A stretch of DNA of 64,000 bases from Bacillota bacterium (GTDB lineage Bacteria; Bacillota; Clostridia; Lachnospirales; Bianqueaceae), in contig JAFRZE010000023.1 of assembly GCA_017442735.1 (NCBI GenBank), positions 33,359 through 97,358 of the forward strand, read 5' to 3'. Both the position numbers and the translations under genes were made by a program. The number at the start of each line of letters is the position of its first letter. The stretch's first letter is position 1. The notes beneath the pieces are model-generated. The model saw nothing but the letters and a program-made list of their open reading frames with translations. It searched no databases and was not told the origin of the DNA. Positions 41,935-51,204 of the stretch are shown piece by piece.

Positions 41935-42885
41935 ATGTCGCAGCGTCCTGACCTAATTTGTATCGGTATGGCTCTGGTAGATTTGATCATCAAGGGCTTT
42001 GATTCCGAACCCATTTCCGCTTCCGGATACCGGGCCGTCTCCAGCACCTTAAGTGTCGGCGGCGAGGCTGTCAACGAAGCGATGGCCGCGGCCAAGCTCG
42101 GCACAAAGACCGCGATCCTCTGCTCTCTGGGCGAAGACGCGGCCGGAGATATGATCGCCGCGGCACTTTCCGGGTCCGGAGCCGACTGCAGCCGGATTGT
42201 CCGCTCCTCCGATCATCCCACGCCGGTAACGACGATGTTCGTCAATGACGACGGTTCCCGCAAGTCCATTACCAACACGGCGCATCGCTACAATTTCCAT
42301 CCGGAGAAACTGATCTCCCGCTTTTCGGACGCGCGGGCACTGATCCTGGGATCGCTGTTCCGCGCGCCTTTCGACGATCCAAAGATCATTCACGCGGTAC
42401 TTTCCGCCGCGAAAGAAGCCGGCCAGATCGTGATCACGGATACGAAACTGCCGAACTTCCGCTTCCTGTCGCTGGACGATCTGAAGGAAAGCCTGCCGCT
42501 GATCGACTATATCACGCCCAACGAGGACGAAGCCCGGTATTTCTCCGGCAAGAATGAACCGGAAGAAATGGCGGATGTATTCCTTTCCTATGGGGTCCGG
42601 AATGTGATCATCAAGTTAGGCAGCAAAGGCTGCCTGTATAAAAACAGAGAGGAATCTTTCTTCCTCCCTGCCTGTAAGATTCAACCGGTAGACGCGACCG
42701 GCGCCGGTGATAATCTCGTGGCCGGCTTTGCCTGCGAGATTCTGCGTGGCGCTTCTCCCAAAGACGCGCTTCGCTTCGCGAACGCCTGCGGCGCGATCTG
42801 CACCACGGCCGTCGGCGCGGGTACCGCGCTCAAAAGCCGGGAGCAGGTACTGGATTTCCTGGCCGATCAGGCATCGTCCGGCTGA
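41935..42885 (+). CDS. PfkB-family carbohydrate/nucleoside kinase
   Basis: About 316 residues from ATG 41935, 8 bases after AAGGTGG; a GTG four codons upstream is too close to that site. Ribokinase-fold motifs: LICIGMALVDLI, the di-Gly VGGEAVNEAMAAAKLG, and the anion-hole/catalytic DATGAGDNLVAGF with Asp as base. Sugar specificity (fructose, ribose, 2-keto-gluconate or a nucleoside) cannot be read. Its stop abuts the stop of the convergent HAD phosphatase with no spacer. Confidence 0.88.
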   Translation: MSQRPDLICIGMALVDLIIKGFDSEPISASGYRAVSSTLSVGGEAVNEAMAAAKLGTKTAILCSLGEDAAGDMIAAALSGSGADCSRIVRSSDHPTPVTTMFVNDDGSRKSITNTAHRYNFHPEKLISRFSDARALILGSLFRAPFDDPKIIHAVLSAAKEAGQIVITDTKLPNFRFLSLDDLKESLPLIDYITPNEDEARYFSGKNEPEEMADVFLSYGVRNVIIKLGSKGCLYKNREESFFLPACKIQPVDATGAGDNLVAGFACEILRGASPKDALRFANACGAICTTAVGAGTALKSREQVLDFLADQASSG

Positions 42886-43710
42886 TCAGTCGATATCGAT
42901 ATGACTTTCCAGCCAGCGGGCGACGCCGTCCTCATCGTTTGCAGCGATGATGGCTGTGGCGGCTTCTTTCAGTTCAGGGCAGGCGTTTTCGACAGCATAG
43001 GCTTCATCCGCGATCTGGAACATGTCCAGATCATTGATCGCGTCGCCAAAAACAATGAGCCTGTCGCAGCCAAGCTGCTTCTTCAGCTGCACGATCGCGC
43101 GTGACTTGGAAGCTTCCAGGGGCATGATCTCCAGCCACTGGTCACCGGAATAGATGTCGCGCTGATAAACGCAGTGATACCGGTCTTTATATTTTTCGTG
43201 GAAAGGTCCGAGCTTTTCCGGCGAATCGATGCAGGTGATATAAAAAATGTCACCTTCCAGGAGTGCCGCCAGACCACCGCCTGCGATCGGCCGGTCGCGG
43301 CTGTCGCCAGCCCGCGAAAGGACAAAATCCCTGGTAGGCTGGTTGATCTCATCCGCCAGGTACGAGAACTTTTCTTCCCCTTCCACAAATCCGTATACAA
43401 TGGGCCGGATCCCTGCGGCAATCAGTTCCCGGATCAGCTTCGTCGCGTCCGGCTGATCGAAAAAGTTTTCCAGCAGCATCTCGCCGGTGGCGTTGTCCTT
43501 GATAAAGGCGCCGTTGTAGACGATGAGCGGGAACGCGGCCGTCATGCCGGCCGTAACTTTGTGCGCGGTGTTGTAGGATCGGGCCGTCGCGTAGGAAAAG
43601 AGCATGCCCTGCTCCACCAGGCGGTTGATCGTGCGGTTGGTGTAGGCGGATGTCTTCTGGTCCGAGCGCAGAAGCGTGCCGTCGAGATCGGATACGTAGA
43701 GGGTTTTCAT
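42886..43710 (-). CDS. HAD-superfamily Cof-type sugar phosphatase
   Basis: 274 residues. HAD motif I YVSDLDGTLLRSD, motif II YATARSYNT (Thr/Ser), lysine motif and motif III/IV LIVFGDAINDLDMF with the C2B-type cap of Cof/YidA proteins. It dephosphorylates sugar phosphates or similar metabolites. It is monocistronic and convergent with the PfkB kinase. Confidence 0.88.
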   Translation of the reverse strand: MKTLYVSDLDGTLLRSDQKTSAYTNRTINRLVEQGMLFSYATARSYNTAHKVTAGMTAAFPLIVYNGAFIKDNATGEMLLENFFDQPDATKLIRELIAAGIRPIVYGFVEGEEKFSYLADEINQPTRDFVLSRAGDSRDRPIAGGGLAALLEGDIFYITCIDSPEKLGPFHEKYKDRYHCVYQRDIYSGDQWLEIMPLEASKSRAIVQLKKQLGCDRLIVFGDAINDLDMFQIADEAYAVENACPELKEAATAIIAANDEDGVARWLESHIDID

Positions 43711-43758
43711 AAATGTCGTCCGGTTGATTAAATTTGTGACTATCTATAGAAAATATAA

Positions 43759-43784
43759 GGCCTTGACCCGGAAAAATCAAGGCC
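43759..43784. repeat. 8-bp inverted repeat upstream of the HAD gene
   Basis: GGCCTTGA / TCAAGGCC (43759-43784) with a 10-base loop. On the minus strand it is followed by TTATATTTTC, so it could act as a weak terminator for leftward transcripts from the SDR gene. Confidence 0.45.
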
Positions 43785-44246
43785 AATCAAAGCTCGATGG
43801 AGCAATCGTGGATCATTTTGGCTTCAGTGCGCGCTGAAACGAACTTTTATCAAAACCGCGCGGCGGCATAGATCGGACTTTTTTCAAAATCACGCGGACG
43901 TGCTCCCTGGAACAGACATTTATCAAAACCACGCGTAATCATTTTTTGAAAATGCTCCGTAGATCCAGTATTTATCACATCCGCACGTAAAAACAAGGCG
44001 ATATGGGCTCCAAATACGCGTATCTGCGATAAATCTCTAATCTACGGAGCAAGTGAAACGTTCGATTTTGAAAAACATGCCTCTCAGGGAGCTGATGCGT
44101 GCAGATTTGAAAAAAGTGGAATCTACGGAGCTGGCAGGCACAGGAACAGCCCCTCTACGGAGCTGGCGGGCACAGGAACAGCCCATCTGAGGAGCTGGCG
44201 GGTCGGGGAGAAGCCGTCCCGCACGGGGCGTCTGCCCCGGAGAAAC
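43785..44246. repeat. Repeat-rich intergenic region
   Basis: No gene is visible. It has degenerate copies of TTTATCAAAACC(G/A)CGCG near 43840 and 43920, CTCCGTAGA and its complement TCTACGGAG several times, and a 32-base tandem repeat (units 44123-44154 and 44155-44186, plus a partial third copy) with the core GGAGCTGGCGGGCACAGGAA. A GGGGC/GCCCC hairpin sits next to the SDR stop. It looks like decayed palindromic or terminator-derived repeats. Confidence 0.6.
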
Positions 44247-45023
<777 letters not shown>

Positions 45024-45078
45024 GGCTTCCTCCTGCAATTATCCTTGGTGGTTTTTCTGATCATAGCTTATCGTCCGC

Positions 45079-45489
45079 TCAGATGATGATGCCTTCCAGA
45101 TGATCCATTTCATGCTGGATGATCTGCGCGGTCCAGCCGGTGTAGGTCTGGCGGTGTTTTTTCCAGAGGGTGTCGGTATATTCAACGTCGATGGTGCGGT
45201 AGCGGGTGGTTTTGCGCGTGCCGTCCAGGGACAGGCACCCCTCTTCCGCCTCGAAGGGTCCGGCTTTTCGGGTAATGACCGGATTATACATGACGATGTT
45301 CACCATACCGATATTCACAATTATGACGCGCTTCTTCACACCGATCATGTTCGCGGCCATGCCGACGCAGCGCTCTCGGTTGGCAAGAAGTGTGTCGGAC
45401 AGATCCCGGCCGACAGGAAGATCCTCACGGGTGGCCGGTTCCGATTTCTGACGCAGAAAAAGAATGTCTCGGACGATAGGCTTGATCAT
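45079..45489 (-). CDS. def: Peptide deformylase paralog
   Basis: 136 residues, short for the family. Metal ligands are present: Cys85 in EGCLSL and QHEMDH (His126, Glu127, His130). The first motif, normally GxGxAAxQ, reads CVGMAANMIGV, so the oxyanion-hole Gln is Met. Deformylation of nascent fMet-proteins is the family role; with this change, activity or specificity may be altered. It lies 40 bases upstream of the SDR gene on the same strand. Confidence 0.8.
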   Translation of the reverse strand: MIKPIVRDILFLRQKSEPATREDLPVGRDLSDTLLANRERCVGMAANMIGVKKRVIIVNIGMVNIVMYNPVITRKAGPFEAEEGCLSLDGTRKTTRYRTIDVEYTDTLWKKHRQTYTGWTAQIIQHEMDHLEGIII

Positions 45490-45504
45490 AGTTTTCTCTT
45501 TTAC

Positions 45505-45538
45505 TAAAAAACCGGACGATGTCGTCCGGTTATTTTTT
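45505..45538. terminator. Bidirectional intrinsic terminator
   Basis: ACCGGACGA / TCGTCCGGT (45511-45530) with A-rich and T-rich flanks on both sides; it ends the desulfoferrodoxin transcript on the minus strand. Confidence 0.85.
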
Positions 45539-45912
45539 TATCCTTTCCAGAGGCTGTGAAGATTGCAGTAGGCGTAGACGGCCAGGACTTCATCACCGGG
45601 AAGGAGGGCAAAGTCGGCTTTCGGAGCCTCGCCGGGCTGAAGAGCTCTGCGCTGATTGCCGAATTTCGTCTGAAGGGAGATCCACTCAATATAGTGCTCG
45701 GGGATCATGGGATGTTCTACAGAACCGACGGTAACACTCACAATGTTGTCTTTTACTTCATAGACCGGAACATGTTTTTCCACAGCGGCATCGGTGGTGC
45801 CGGGGATGATCTCTTCCATGGGTTTTCCGCAGCACATGATGGGGCAGCCTTTTTTCTTAACGATAGCGACCATCTGACCGCAGACGGAGCAGCGATAGAA
45901 TTTCATTTCCAT
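45538..45912 (-). CDS. dfx: Desulfoferrodoxin (superoxide reductase)
   Basis: 124 residues. The N-terminal desulforedoxin-type Fe centre is FYRCSVCGQMVAIV plus CPIMCCGKPM. The catalytic centre uses His residues in EKHVPV and EHPMIPEHYIEWI and the CNLHSLW Cys-His. It reduces superoxide to peroxide, protecting an anaerobe from oxygen. AAGGAGG precedes ATG 45912. It is flanked by its own terminator. Confidence 0.93.
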   Translation of the reverse strand: MEMKFYRCSVCGQMVAIVKKKGCPIMCCGKPMEEIIPGTTDAAVEKHVPVYEVKDNIVSVTVGSVEHPMIPEHYIEWISLQTKFGNQRRALQPGEAPKADFALLPGDEVLAVYAYCNLHSLWKG

Positions 45913-45958
45913 GAGTAATTCCTCCTTATGATGTGGTTTTATACTATTTTACCTGAAA

Positions 45959-46990
45959 TCAGATAGAAAATCCAGTGGGAAAGCCGTTAAACCAGGCTCG
46001 TTTTTCAAACGGCAGCTTTTTCGGGCCGGTGAGGACTTTCGCGGCGCCTTCTCTATCCTCACCGCCAAAGTCGGGGATGCCGACCGGCAGGACGCAGACC
46101 AGCTCATATTCTTCGGGTACTTTGAGGATCTTCGCGATCTGATCACCGATCCTGTCGTCATCAGTCACATGTCCTTCATACCAGCAGGACTGATAGCCAA
46201 GCGCGGTGATCGCAAGAAGCATATTCTCGATCGTGGCGGAATAATCCTGCGTGGCGAAGCACTTGTCGCGATAGGCAAAGATCCGTCTGGTCAGCACACA
46301 GATCATGGCCGGCGCGGTTTCTCCGACCGGCGGATCGATCACTGCCTTGATCTTCGTCAGCAGTTCTTCGTCGTCCACACAGATCAGACTGGTGGTCTGT
46401 TTGTTGCAGCCGGAAGGCGCCGCCAGCCCGGCCTCGAGGATCTTTTTCAGATCTTCCTCGGGCACTTTGTCCGTTTTATACTTTCCGCGATAGCTGTGCC
46501 GGTTCATGATCAGGTCCGGCAGGGAGCGGTCTTCCTTTAACGACTGAATATAGATCTGGCAGGGATTTGCCTCGTCCCATAGAAGCGGGAAGATCTCCAG
46601 CTCTTTGAATCCGACGCTCTGATAAAAGCGGTTGGTCCGGTCGTAGTCTTCATAAAAGCCCATGGCGACGGTCTTGACCTGCATGAATTCATATCCTGCC
46701 GCCACCGCGAAGGCTTTCGCGGCCTCGAACAATTCTCTTCCCAGCCCGTGACGGTGATATTCCTGTTTGACGCCCATGACCGCCAGCTCAACGGTGGCAT
46801 TTCCGGTCTCCTTCAGACAGAGGAATCCGACAGCATCTTCCCCTTCCACCGCGGCGAAGAAGTCCCAGCTTTGGCTTTCGCGGATATAGTATTCCCGGGA
46901 TTCTTCCACGCCGAACCAGTCCTGAAGCGCCTCCAGGACATCTCTGGCGATCTGTGCTTTCCTTGCGGGATCAATTATTTTCTGGATCAT
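45959..46990 (-). CDS. GNAT acetyltransferase-nitroreductase fusion
   Basis: 343 residues from ATG 46990 with GGAGG 9 bases upstream. Residues ~1-150 are a GNAT domain (VELAVMGVKQEYHRHGLGRELFEAA, here split by the HRHGLGREL acetyl-CoA loop, and DRTNRFYQSVGF). Residues ~165-343 are a nitroreductase-type FMN domain (NRHSYRGKYKTDKVPEEDL, GLAAPSGCNKQTT, SCWYEGHV, VCVLPVGIPD). The two domains are in one uninterrupted frame with no internal ribosome site seen at the junction. A two-step detoxification enzyme is conceivable. Confidence 0.82.
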   Translation of the reverse strand: MIQKIIDPARKAQIARDVLEALQDWFGVEESREYYIRESQSWDFFAAVEGEDAVGFLCLKETGNATVELAVMGVKQEYHRHGLGRELFEAAKAFAVAAGYEFMQVKTVAMGFYEDYDRTNRFYQSVGFKELEIFPLLWDEANPCQIYIQSLKEDRSLPDLIMNRHSYRGKYKTDKVPEEDLKKILEAGLAAPSGCNKQTTSLICVDDEELLTKIKAVIDPPVGETAPAMICVLTRRIFAYRDKCFATQDYSATIENMLLAITALGYQSCWYEGHVTDDDRIGDQIAKILKVPEEYELVCVLPVGIPDFGGEDREGAAKVLTGPKKLPFEKRAWFNGFPTGFSI

Positions 46991-47006
46991 CTGATGATAC
47001 CTCCGG

Positions 47007-47912
47007 TTAACTTGACTGTTCACGGAAATTGATATAGGCGCCGTACAGGTTCGCGTCATTCCGGAACCGGCAGGTCACGACCTCGGCACGGCGCACGAAG
47101 TATGGACAGATCTCGTAGAGCTTCGCGAGCTCTTCGCGGATGGTCCTGACCAGAGCGGGCTGAGAACTGATGCCGCCGCCGATCGCGAACCGGTCCGGAT
47201 CATAGAGATTCTGAAAGTTAAAGATCTGGATGGCGATCTCGCGGGCATAGATCCGAAGGGCTTCGAGCGCTTCCTTTTCCCCGGAATTTACCCCGGCGAA
47301 AACGACCCGGCCGTTCACTTCGTTCTCCGGCAGGCCCTTCGCCTCCGCGTACAGACGGCACAGGCGCGGAACGCCGCACTGGTTGCCCCAGACGCCTTCA
47401 AAAGTAGGCTCGCCGCCCCGATCGGTGATGGTATAGGAGATCTCACCGGCCGAATAGTGGCTGCCTCGGTAAAGCTGATGATCATGAATGAGCGCGCCGC
47501 CGATCATCGTGCCGAAAAGCAGCACCATCCCATTCGGGACGTCCTTCAGGCTTCCCTCCGCCGCCTCCGCGATCCCCGCGCATTTGGCGTCATTCTCGAG
47601 AATGATGGGAACGGGACAGCGTGCGTACAGCGCGTCGCGGATATAAAAACCGTTGTTGTAGCGCAGCGCGCCGCCCATCTCGATGAGACCCTTCTCCACG
47701 TCGATGATTCCGGCAAGAGAGATGGCAATGCCTTCTACCGGACAAACCTCATCGTAGATCTTTCCGATGGCTTCCACGAGATCCTCGCGGCTGGTCCGGG
47801 GCGTGGGGACGCTCCCGACGCGAAGGCCGTTTTCCTCGCTGAAGTCCGTCGTTTCATCCATGACGGTATATTTGATGGCGGTTCCGCCGATATCGATCAC
47901 AAGTAACGACAT
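47007..47912 (-). CDS. ROK-family sugar kinase
   Basis: 301 residues from ATG 47912, 5 bases after the aldolase stop; the ORF extension to 48122 overlaps that gene and is rejected. The ATP loop is VIDIGGTAIKYTV, followed by ISLAGIID, the catalytic region ENDAKCAGIAEA and FGTMIGGALI. The classical ROK zinc motif is not evident. Phosphorylates a sugar; given the neighbours, a 1,5-anhydrohexitol or similar sugar for the radical pathway is my proposal. Operon order: glycyl-radical enzyme, aldolase, this kinase. Confidence 0.85.
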   Translation of the reverse strand: MSLLVIDIGGTAIKYTVMDETTDFSEENGLRVGSVPTPRTSREDLVEAIGKIYDEVCPVEGIAISLAGIIDVEKGLIEMGGALRYNNGFYIRDALYARCPVPIILENDAKCAGIAEAAEGSLKDVPNGMVLLFGTMIGGALIHDHQLYRGSHYSAGEISYTITDRGGEPTFEGVWGNQCGVPRLCRLYAEAKGLPENEVNGRVVFAGVNSGEKEALEALRIYAREIAIQIFNFQNLYDPDRFAIGGGISSQPALVRTIREELAKLYEICPYFVRRAEVVTCRFRNDANLYGAYINFREQSS

Positions 47913-47917
47913 GCCAT

Positions 47918-48601
47918 TCACCCGATCAGATCTGCCATGGTGGTTCCTTCTCCGGCGATCTTCGCGAAGTCGGAGAGGAAATCGTTCACGGCACCGTCGA
48001 TGGCCAGATTCTTCACGAACGCGTCGATGACCGCCGGCGCGCAGGTGGCGGAGCCGATGCCGTAGGCGCAGAGAGTCAGGACCTGCTGGCTGTTCTTGAA
48101 GGAAGCGGCCAGGACTTCGCACGGAAGATCATGCATCGTCAGGATATCCTGGATCTGTTCGGTGACCGCGATCCCGTCGTACCCCATATTGTCGATGCGG
48201 TTCACATACGGGGCGACATAGGACGCGCCGGCTTTCGCCGCAAGGTATGCCTGCATGGGCGTATAGACGACCGTACCGCAGGTTTGGATCCCTTCTTCCT
48301 TCAGGATCCGGATCGCTTTAAAGCCTTCCGGCACGGATGGGATCTTCACGATGGTATTCTTCCCGAGCAGTCCCACGATAGCTCGGGCATCACCCACCAT
48401 GCCTTCGGCATCGGTCGGGATGGCCTGGACAAAAAGCTCTTTCTCCTCGCCCAGGACAGCGCGGATCTCTTTCAGCACTTCGATGGGATCACCCTTCACC
48501 TTGGACAGGATGGATGGGTTGGTGGTAACGCCGTCGATCGGATATAGATCAACCAGACGACGGATCTCGCTGACATTCGCATCATCGATATAAAGTTTCA
48601 T
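47918..48601 (-). CDS. Fructose-6-phosphate aldolase/transaldolase (FSA/TalC type)
   Basis: 227 residues from ATG 48601 with AGGAGG; the usual FSA length. Motifs: MKLYIDDANVSEI, GVTTNPSIL, the Schiff-base lysine in VKIPSVPEGFKAI, and VAPYVNRIDNMG. In E. coli FsaA/FsaB cleave fructose-6-phosphate and, as reported, 1-deoxy-fructose-6-phosphate formed by the glycyl-radical enzymes YbiW/PflD. The same gene pair here supports that role. It sits 16 bases after the glycyl-radical gene. Confidence 0.9.
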   Translation of the reverse strand: MKLYIDDANVSEIRRLVDLYPIDGVTTNPSILSKVKGDPIEVLKEIRAVLGEEKELFVQAIPTDAEGMVGDARAIVGLLGKNTIVKIPSVPEGFKAIRILKEEGIQTCGTVVYTPMQAYLAAKAGASYVAPYVNRIDNMGYDGIAVTEQIQDILTMHDLPCEVLAASFKNSQQVLTLCAYGIGSATCAPAVIDAFVKNLAIDGAVNDFLSDFAKIAGEGTTMADLIG

Positions 48602-48617
48602 AGTTCCCTCCTGCTGA

Positions 48618-51032
48618 TCATAATGTTTGTTCGGTACGGGCAATGATATCGTCCTGGGTCGCGCGGGATAAAACGTTGAAGAAGGCACTGTAGCCTGCCA
48701 CGCGCACGATCAGATCCTTGTGTTTTTCAGGATGCGCCTGGGCATCCAGCAGAGTCTCGCGGGAGACGATGTTGTACTGCACATGATAGCCGTGCAGCCG
48801 GTTGAAATACGTGCGGATGAGCATCTCGAGCTTTTGCTTGTTCTCCTCGGTGGAAAGCATCTGAGGCGTCATCTTCTGGTTCAGCAGGACGCCGCCGGTG
48901 ATCTTTTCCGTACGCAGCTTCGAAACGGATTTGAAGACCGCCGTGGGCCCGTGCGTGTCAGCATTATGTGCCGGGCTGCAGCCTTCAGCAAGCGGCTCGT
49001 GGGCGTGACGCCCGTCCGGTGTGGCCATGGTGCCCATACCCTGTCCGACGTTCGCGCTGATCGAGGAGGTGCCGGCGTAGCGGATCCCGCCGATAGGACC
49101 GCGGTGGAAACGGGTATTCGGATACTTTTTGATCTCGTCGATATAGGAATCGTAGGCTTCTACCACGAGCTGGTCCACATAATCGATATCGTTGCCGTAT
49201 TTGGGTACGTCACGGATAAGCATCTTTTGGATCGCCTGGTTCTTTGGCGACTGGAAGTCGTCAAGGATCGCGTTCCAGAGTTCTTCCGGCGTGATCTTCT
49301 TTTCCTCAAAGACCAGCTTCTTGATGGCGGCGAGGGAATCGGCCATGTTCGCGATGCCCACCTGCAGACCGGAAATGAAATCATACACGGCGCCGCCTTC
49401 CTTGATAGTCTTGCCTCGGCCGATACAATCATCCGTGAGCGCGGAACAGAGGATATCGGGAACATCCCGTTCGGACGCCTTGTCGATCGCGTTCTCGACG
49501 ATGACCGAATACCGCGTAACTTCGCGCACGGTCTGATCCCAGGCAGCCAGGAGTTCTTCGTAGCTCTTCATATCCCTGAAATAGCCGTAGCCTTTCGTAA
49601 ACCGCTTACCGCTGGTGAGATCCACGCCGTCGTTCATGGCGCACAGGAGCATCCGCGGGAAGTTGATATAGCTCATACCGGTGCAGCGGTAGCCCCACTT
49701 GCCCGGCACGGCGGTCTCGACGCAGCCGATAGCGCTGTAGTTGTAGGCGTCTTCTTCCTTCACGCCCCAGCCGATAAACGACGGGATGATGATCTCATCG
49801 TTGTTCAGTGCGGGCATTCCGAAGCCCAGTTTCATGACTTCGATGCATTCGTCGAAGAATTCTTTGTTCAGATTCTTATGATAGCGGACGGTGAGGTTCG
49901 GCTGGGTGAGCCTGGTGCGGGCCACCGAGCGAAGGACCGCGAAGGACAGTTCGTTCACGGCGTCCTGATGATCCGTAGTCTGCCCACCTATGGTAACGTT
50001 CTGGTACATGGGTGAACCGGCGGACGACAGCGTGTGCGCCTGGGAACGGACCTTGTTGATCGTGAGGGTCTTGATCCAGAGACAGGTCAGAAGCTCCTGC
50101 GCCTCTTCCTCGGTGATGGCGCCGCTCCGGATATCCGCGATATAGTAGGGGTACATGTACTGGTCAAAACGGCCGTAGCTCAGCGAGTGGCCGTTGGACT
50201 CGATCTGCAGGATCAGCTGGACGAGCCAGACGCTCTGCACGGCTTCGCGGAAGGAACCGGCCGGCTCGTAGGGGACCTTGGCCAGGATGCGGCTCATCTC
50301 TTCGAGCTCCGCGCGACGGAAAGGATCTTCTTCCTTCGCGGCCATGTCCGCGGCAAGCTGGCTGTAACGAAGGGCGAACGTCCGCACCGCTTTCAGCACG
50401 ATCATAACCGCTTTATAGAAGACGGCCTTGTCGATGGAATCCGGCTCGGTCAGATCCAGCTCCGCGCGGCATTTCTTCACCTGAGCCTCATAGCTTTTCA
50501 GGCCTTCCCGCAGGATGCGGTCGTAGTTGACAGCGAGATGCGCGTCGCCGGCGTTCAGCTTGCCTTCCATGCCGAAGATGCCGGTCTCCATGAACACGCT
50601 GACCTCTTCCGGGAGCAGCGCTTCGCCGCGGGCACGAAGGTTGTTGTTTTCCCAGAACGGCGCGATGCTTCGCAGCTGTTCTTTCGTTTCCTCCGTAATG
50701 TAAAAGACATCGCCGTCCCTCTTTTCAAACAGGTCAAGCTCGTCGATGATGAATTTCAGGGTATATTCGGGGAAGACAGGCGCGTTGCGGTTTTTGCCGG
50801 CCTGGTTGCCGGCGATCAGCGTCTTGTCTTCAATATAAATAGTCATGTTCTCAAGGATCTTTTCGAGCATGAGGGCACGCATCATGACACGCGGCTGGTT
50901 CATGTTCGCTTTGTAGACCTCGGTGACCAGAAGGGCACGTTCAGCCTCGACAAAGGGTTTTTCATCCAGGACTTCTTCTCGGAAGGCCTGCATTCGCTCT
51001 GTCAGACGGCCGAAGTGTTCGGTGTTTTCCAT
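48618..51032 (-). CDS. Glycyl-radical dehydratase, YbiW/PflD-like
   Basis: 804 residues. The glycyl-radical motif RVAGYSAFF has the radical Gly at 780; the thiyl Cys437 and base Glu439 lie in AIGCVETAVPG, the C-x-E arrangement of C-O-bond-cleaving dehydratases rather than the CC of pyruvate formate-lyase. Length and the downstream FSA aldolase match E. coli YbiW/PflD, reported to open 1,5-anhydroglucitol-6-phosphate or 1,5-anhydromannitol-6-phosphate. AGGAG precedes ATG 51032. Glycerol, propanediol or choline substrates are alternatives but have different neighbours. It is oxygen-sensitive. Confidence 0.88.
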   Translation of the reverse strand: MENTEHFGRLTERMQAFREEVLDEKPFVEAERALLVTEVYKANMNQPRVMMRALMLEKILENMTIYIEDKTLIAGNQAGKNRNAPVFPEYTLKFIIDELDLFEKRDGDVFYITEETKEQLRSIAPFWENNNLRARGEALLPEEVSVFMETGIFGMEGKLNAGDAHLAVNYDRILREGLKSYEAQVKKCRAELDLTEPDSIDKAVFYKAVMIVLKAVRTFALRYSQLAADMAAKEEDPFRRAELEEMSRILAKVPYEPAGSFREAVQSVWLVQLILQIESNGHSLSYGRFDQYMYPYYIADIRSGAITEEEAQELLTCLWIKTLTINKVRSQAHTLSSAGSPMYQNVTIGGQTTDHQDAVNELSFAVLRSVARTRLTQPNLTVRYHKNLNKEFFDECIEVMKLGFGMPALNNDEIIIPSFIGWGVKEEDAYNYSAIGCVETAVPGKWGYRCTGMSYINFPRMLLCAMNDGVDLTSGKRFTKGYGYFRDMKSYEELLAAWDQTVREVTRYSVIVENAIDKASERDVPDILCSALTDDCIGRGKTIKEGGAVYDFISGLQVGIANMADSLAAIKKLVFEEKKITPEELWNAILDDFQSPKNQAIQKMLIRDVPKYGNDIDYVDQLVVEAYDSYIDEIKKYPNTRFHRGPIGGIRYAGTSSISANVGQGMGTMATPDGRHAHEPLAEGCSPAHNADTHGPTAVFKSVSKLRTEKITGGVLLNQKMTPQMLSTEENKQKLEMLIRTYFNRLHGYHVQYNIVSRETLLDAQAHPEKHKDLIVRVAGYSAFFNVLSRATQDDIIARTEQTL

Positions 51033-51064
51033 GGTTGTCTCCTGTATAGATATTCTGCGGGTCT

Positions 51065-51094
51065 ATTGTAACTCTTTTCCGGTTGTTGCGTCAA
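51065..51094 (-). promoter_or_regulatory. Promoter of the glycyl-radical operon
   Basis: Minus strand TTGACG (51089-51094), 18-base spacer, TACAAT (51065-51070), about 33 bases before ATG 51032. Confidence 0.65.
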
Positions 51095-51143
51095 GCTGAT
51101 TTTTCATAAATAAGATATTTTCTTTCATTCGTAAGTTTTTATT

Positions 51144-51172
51144 TACTTTTCACTTCGAATGCGCTATACTCT
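51144..51172 (+). promoter_or_regulatory. Promoter of the activase-2H-deoR operon
   Basis: TTTACT (51144-51149), 17-base spacer, TATACT (51167-51172). Nearby CTTTCATTCG and TTTTCACTTCG segments could be DeoR-type operator half-sites; this is speculative. Confidence 0.55.
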
Positions 51173-51204
51173 TGATATGACTATGTATATAAGGAAGCGA
51201 TAGA

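Noticed and set aside
44123..44203. CRISPR array
   Set aside because: The 32-bp units are directly abutting with no spacers and only about 2.5 copies; no cas genes are present.
47007..48122. Longer ROK kinase start at 48122
   Set aside because: The extension is Arg-rich shadow sequence inside the aldolase gene; ATG 47912 begins the ATP-binding motif region correctly.
48720..50015. 431-codon open frame on the plus strand
   Set aside because: It is antisense to the glycyl-radical enzyme, which carries all catalytic motifs; no ribosome site or recognisable product.
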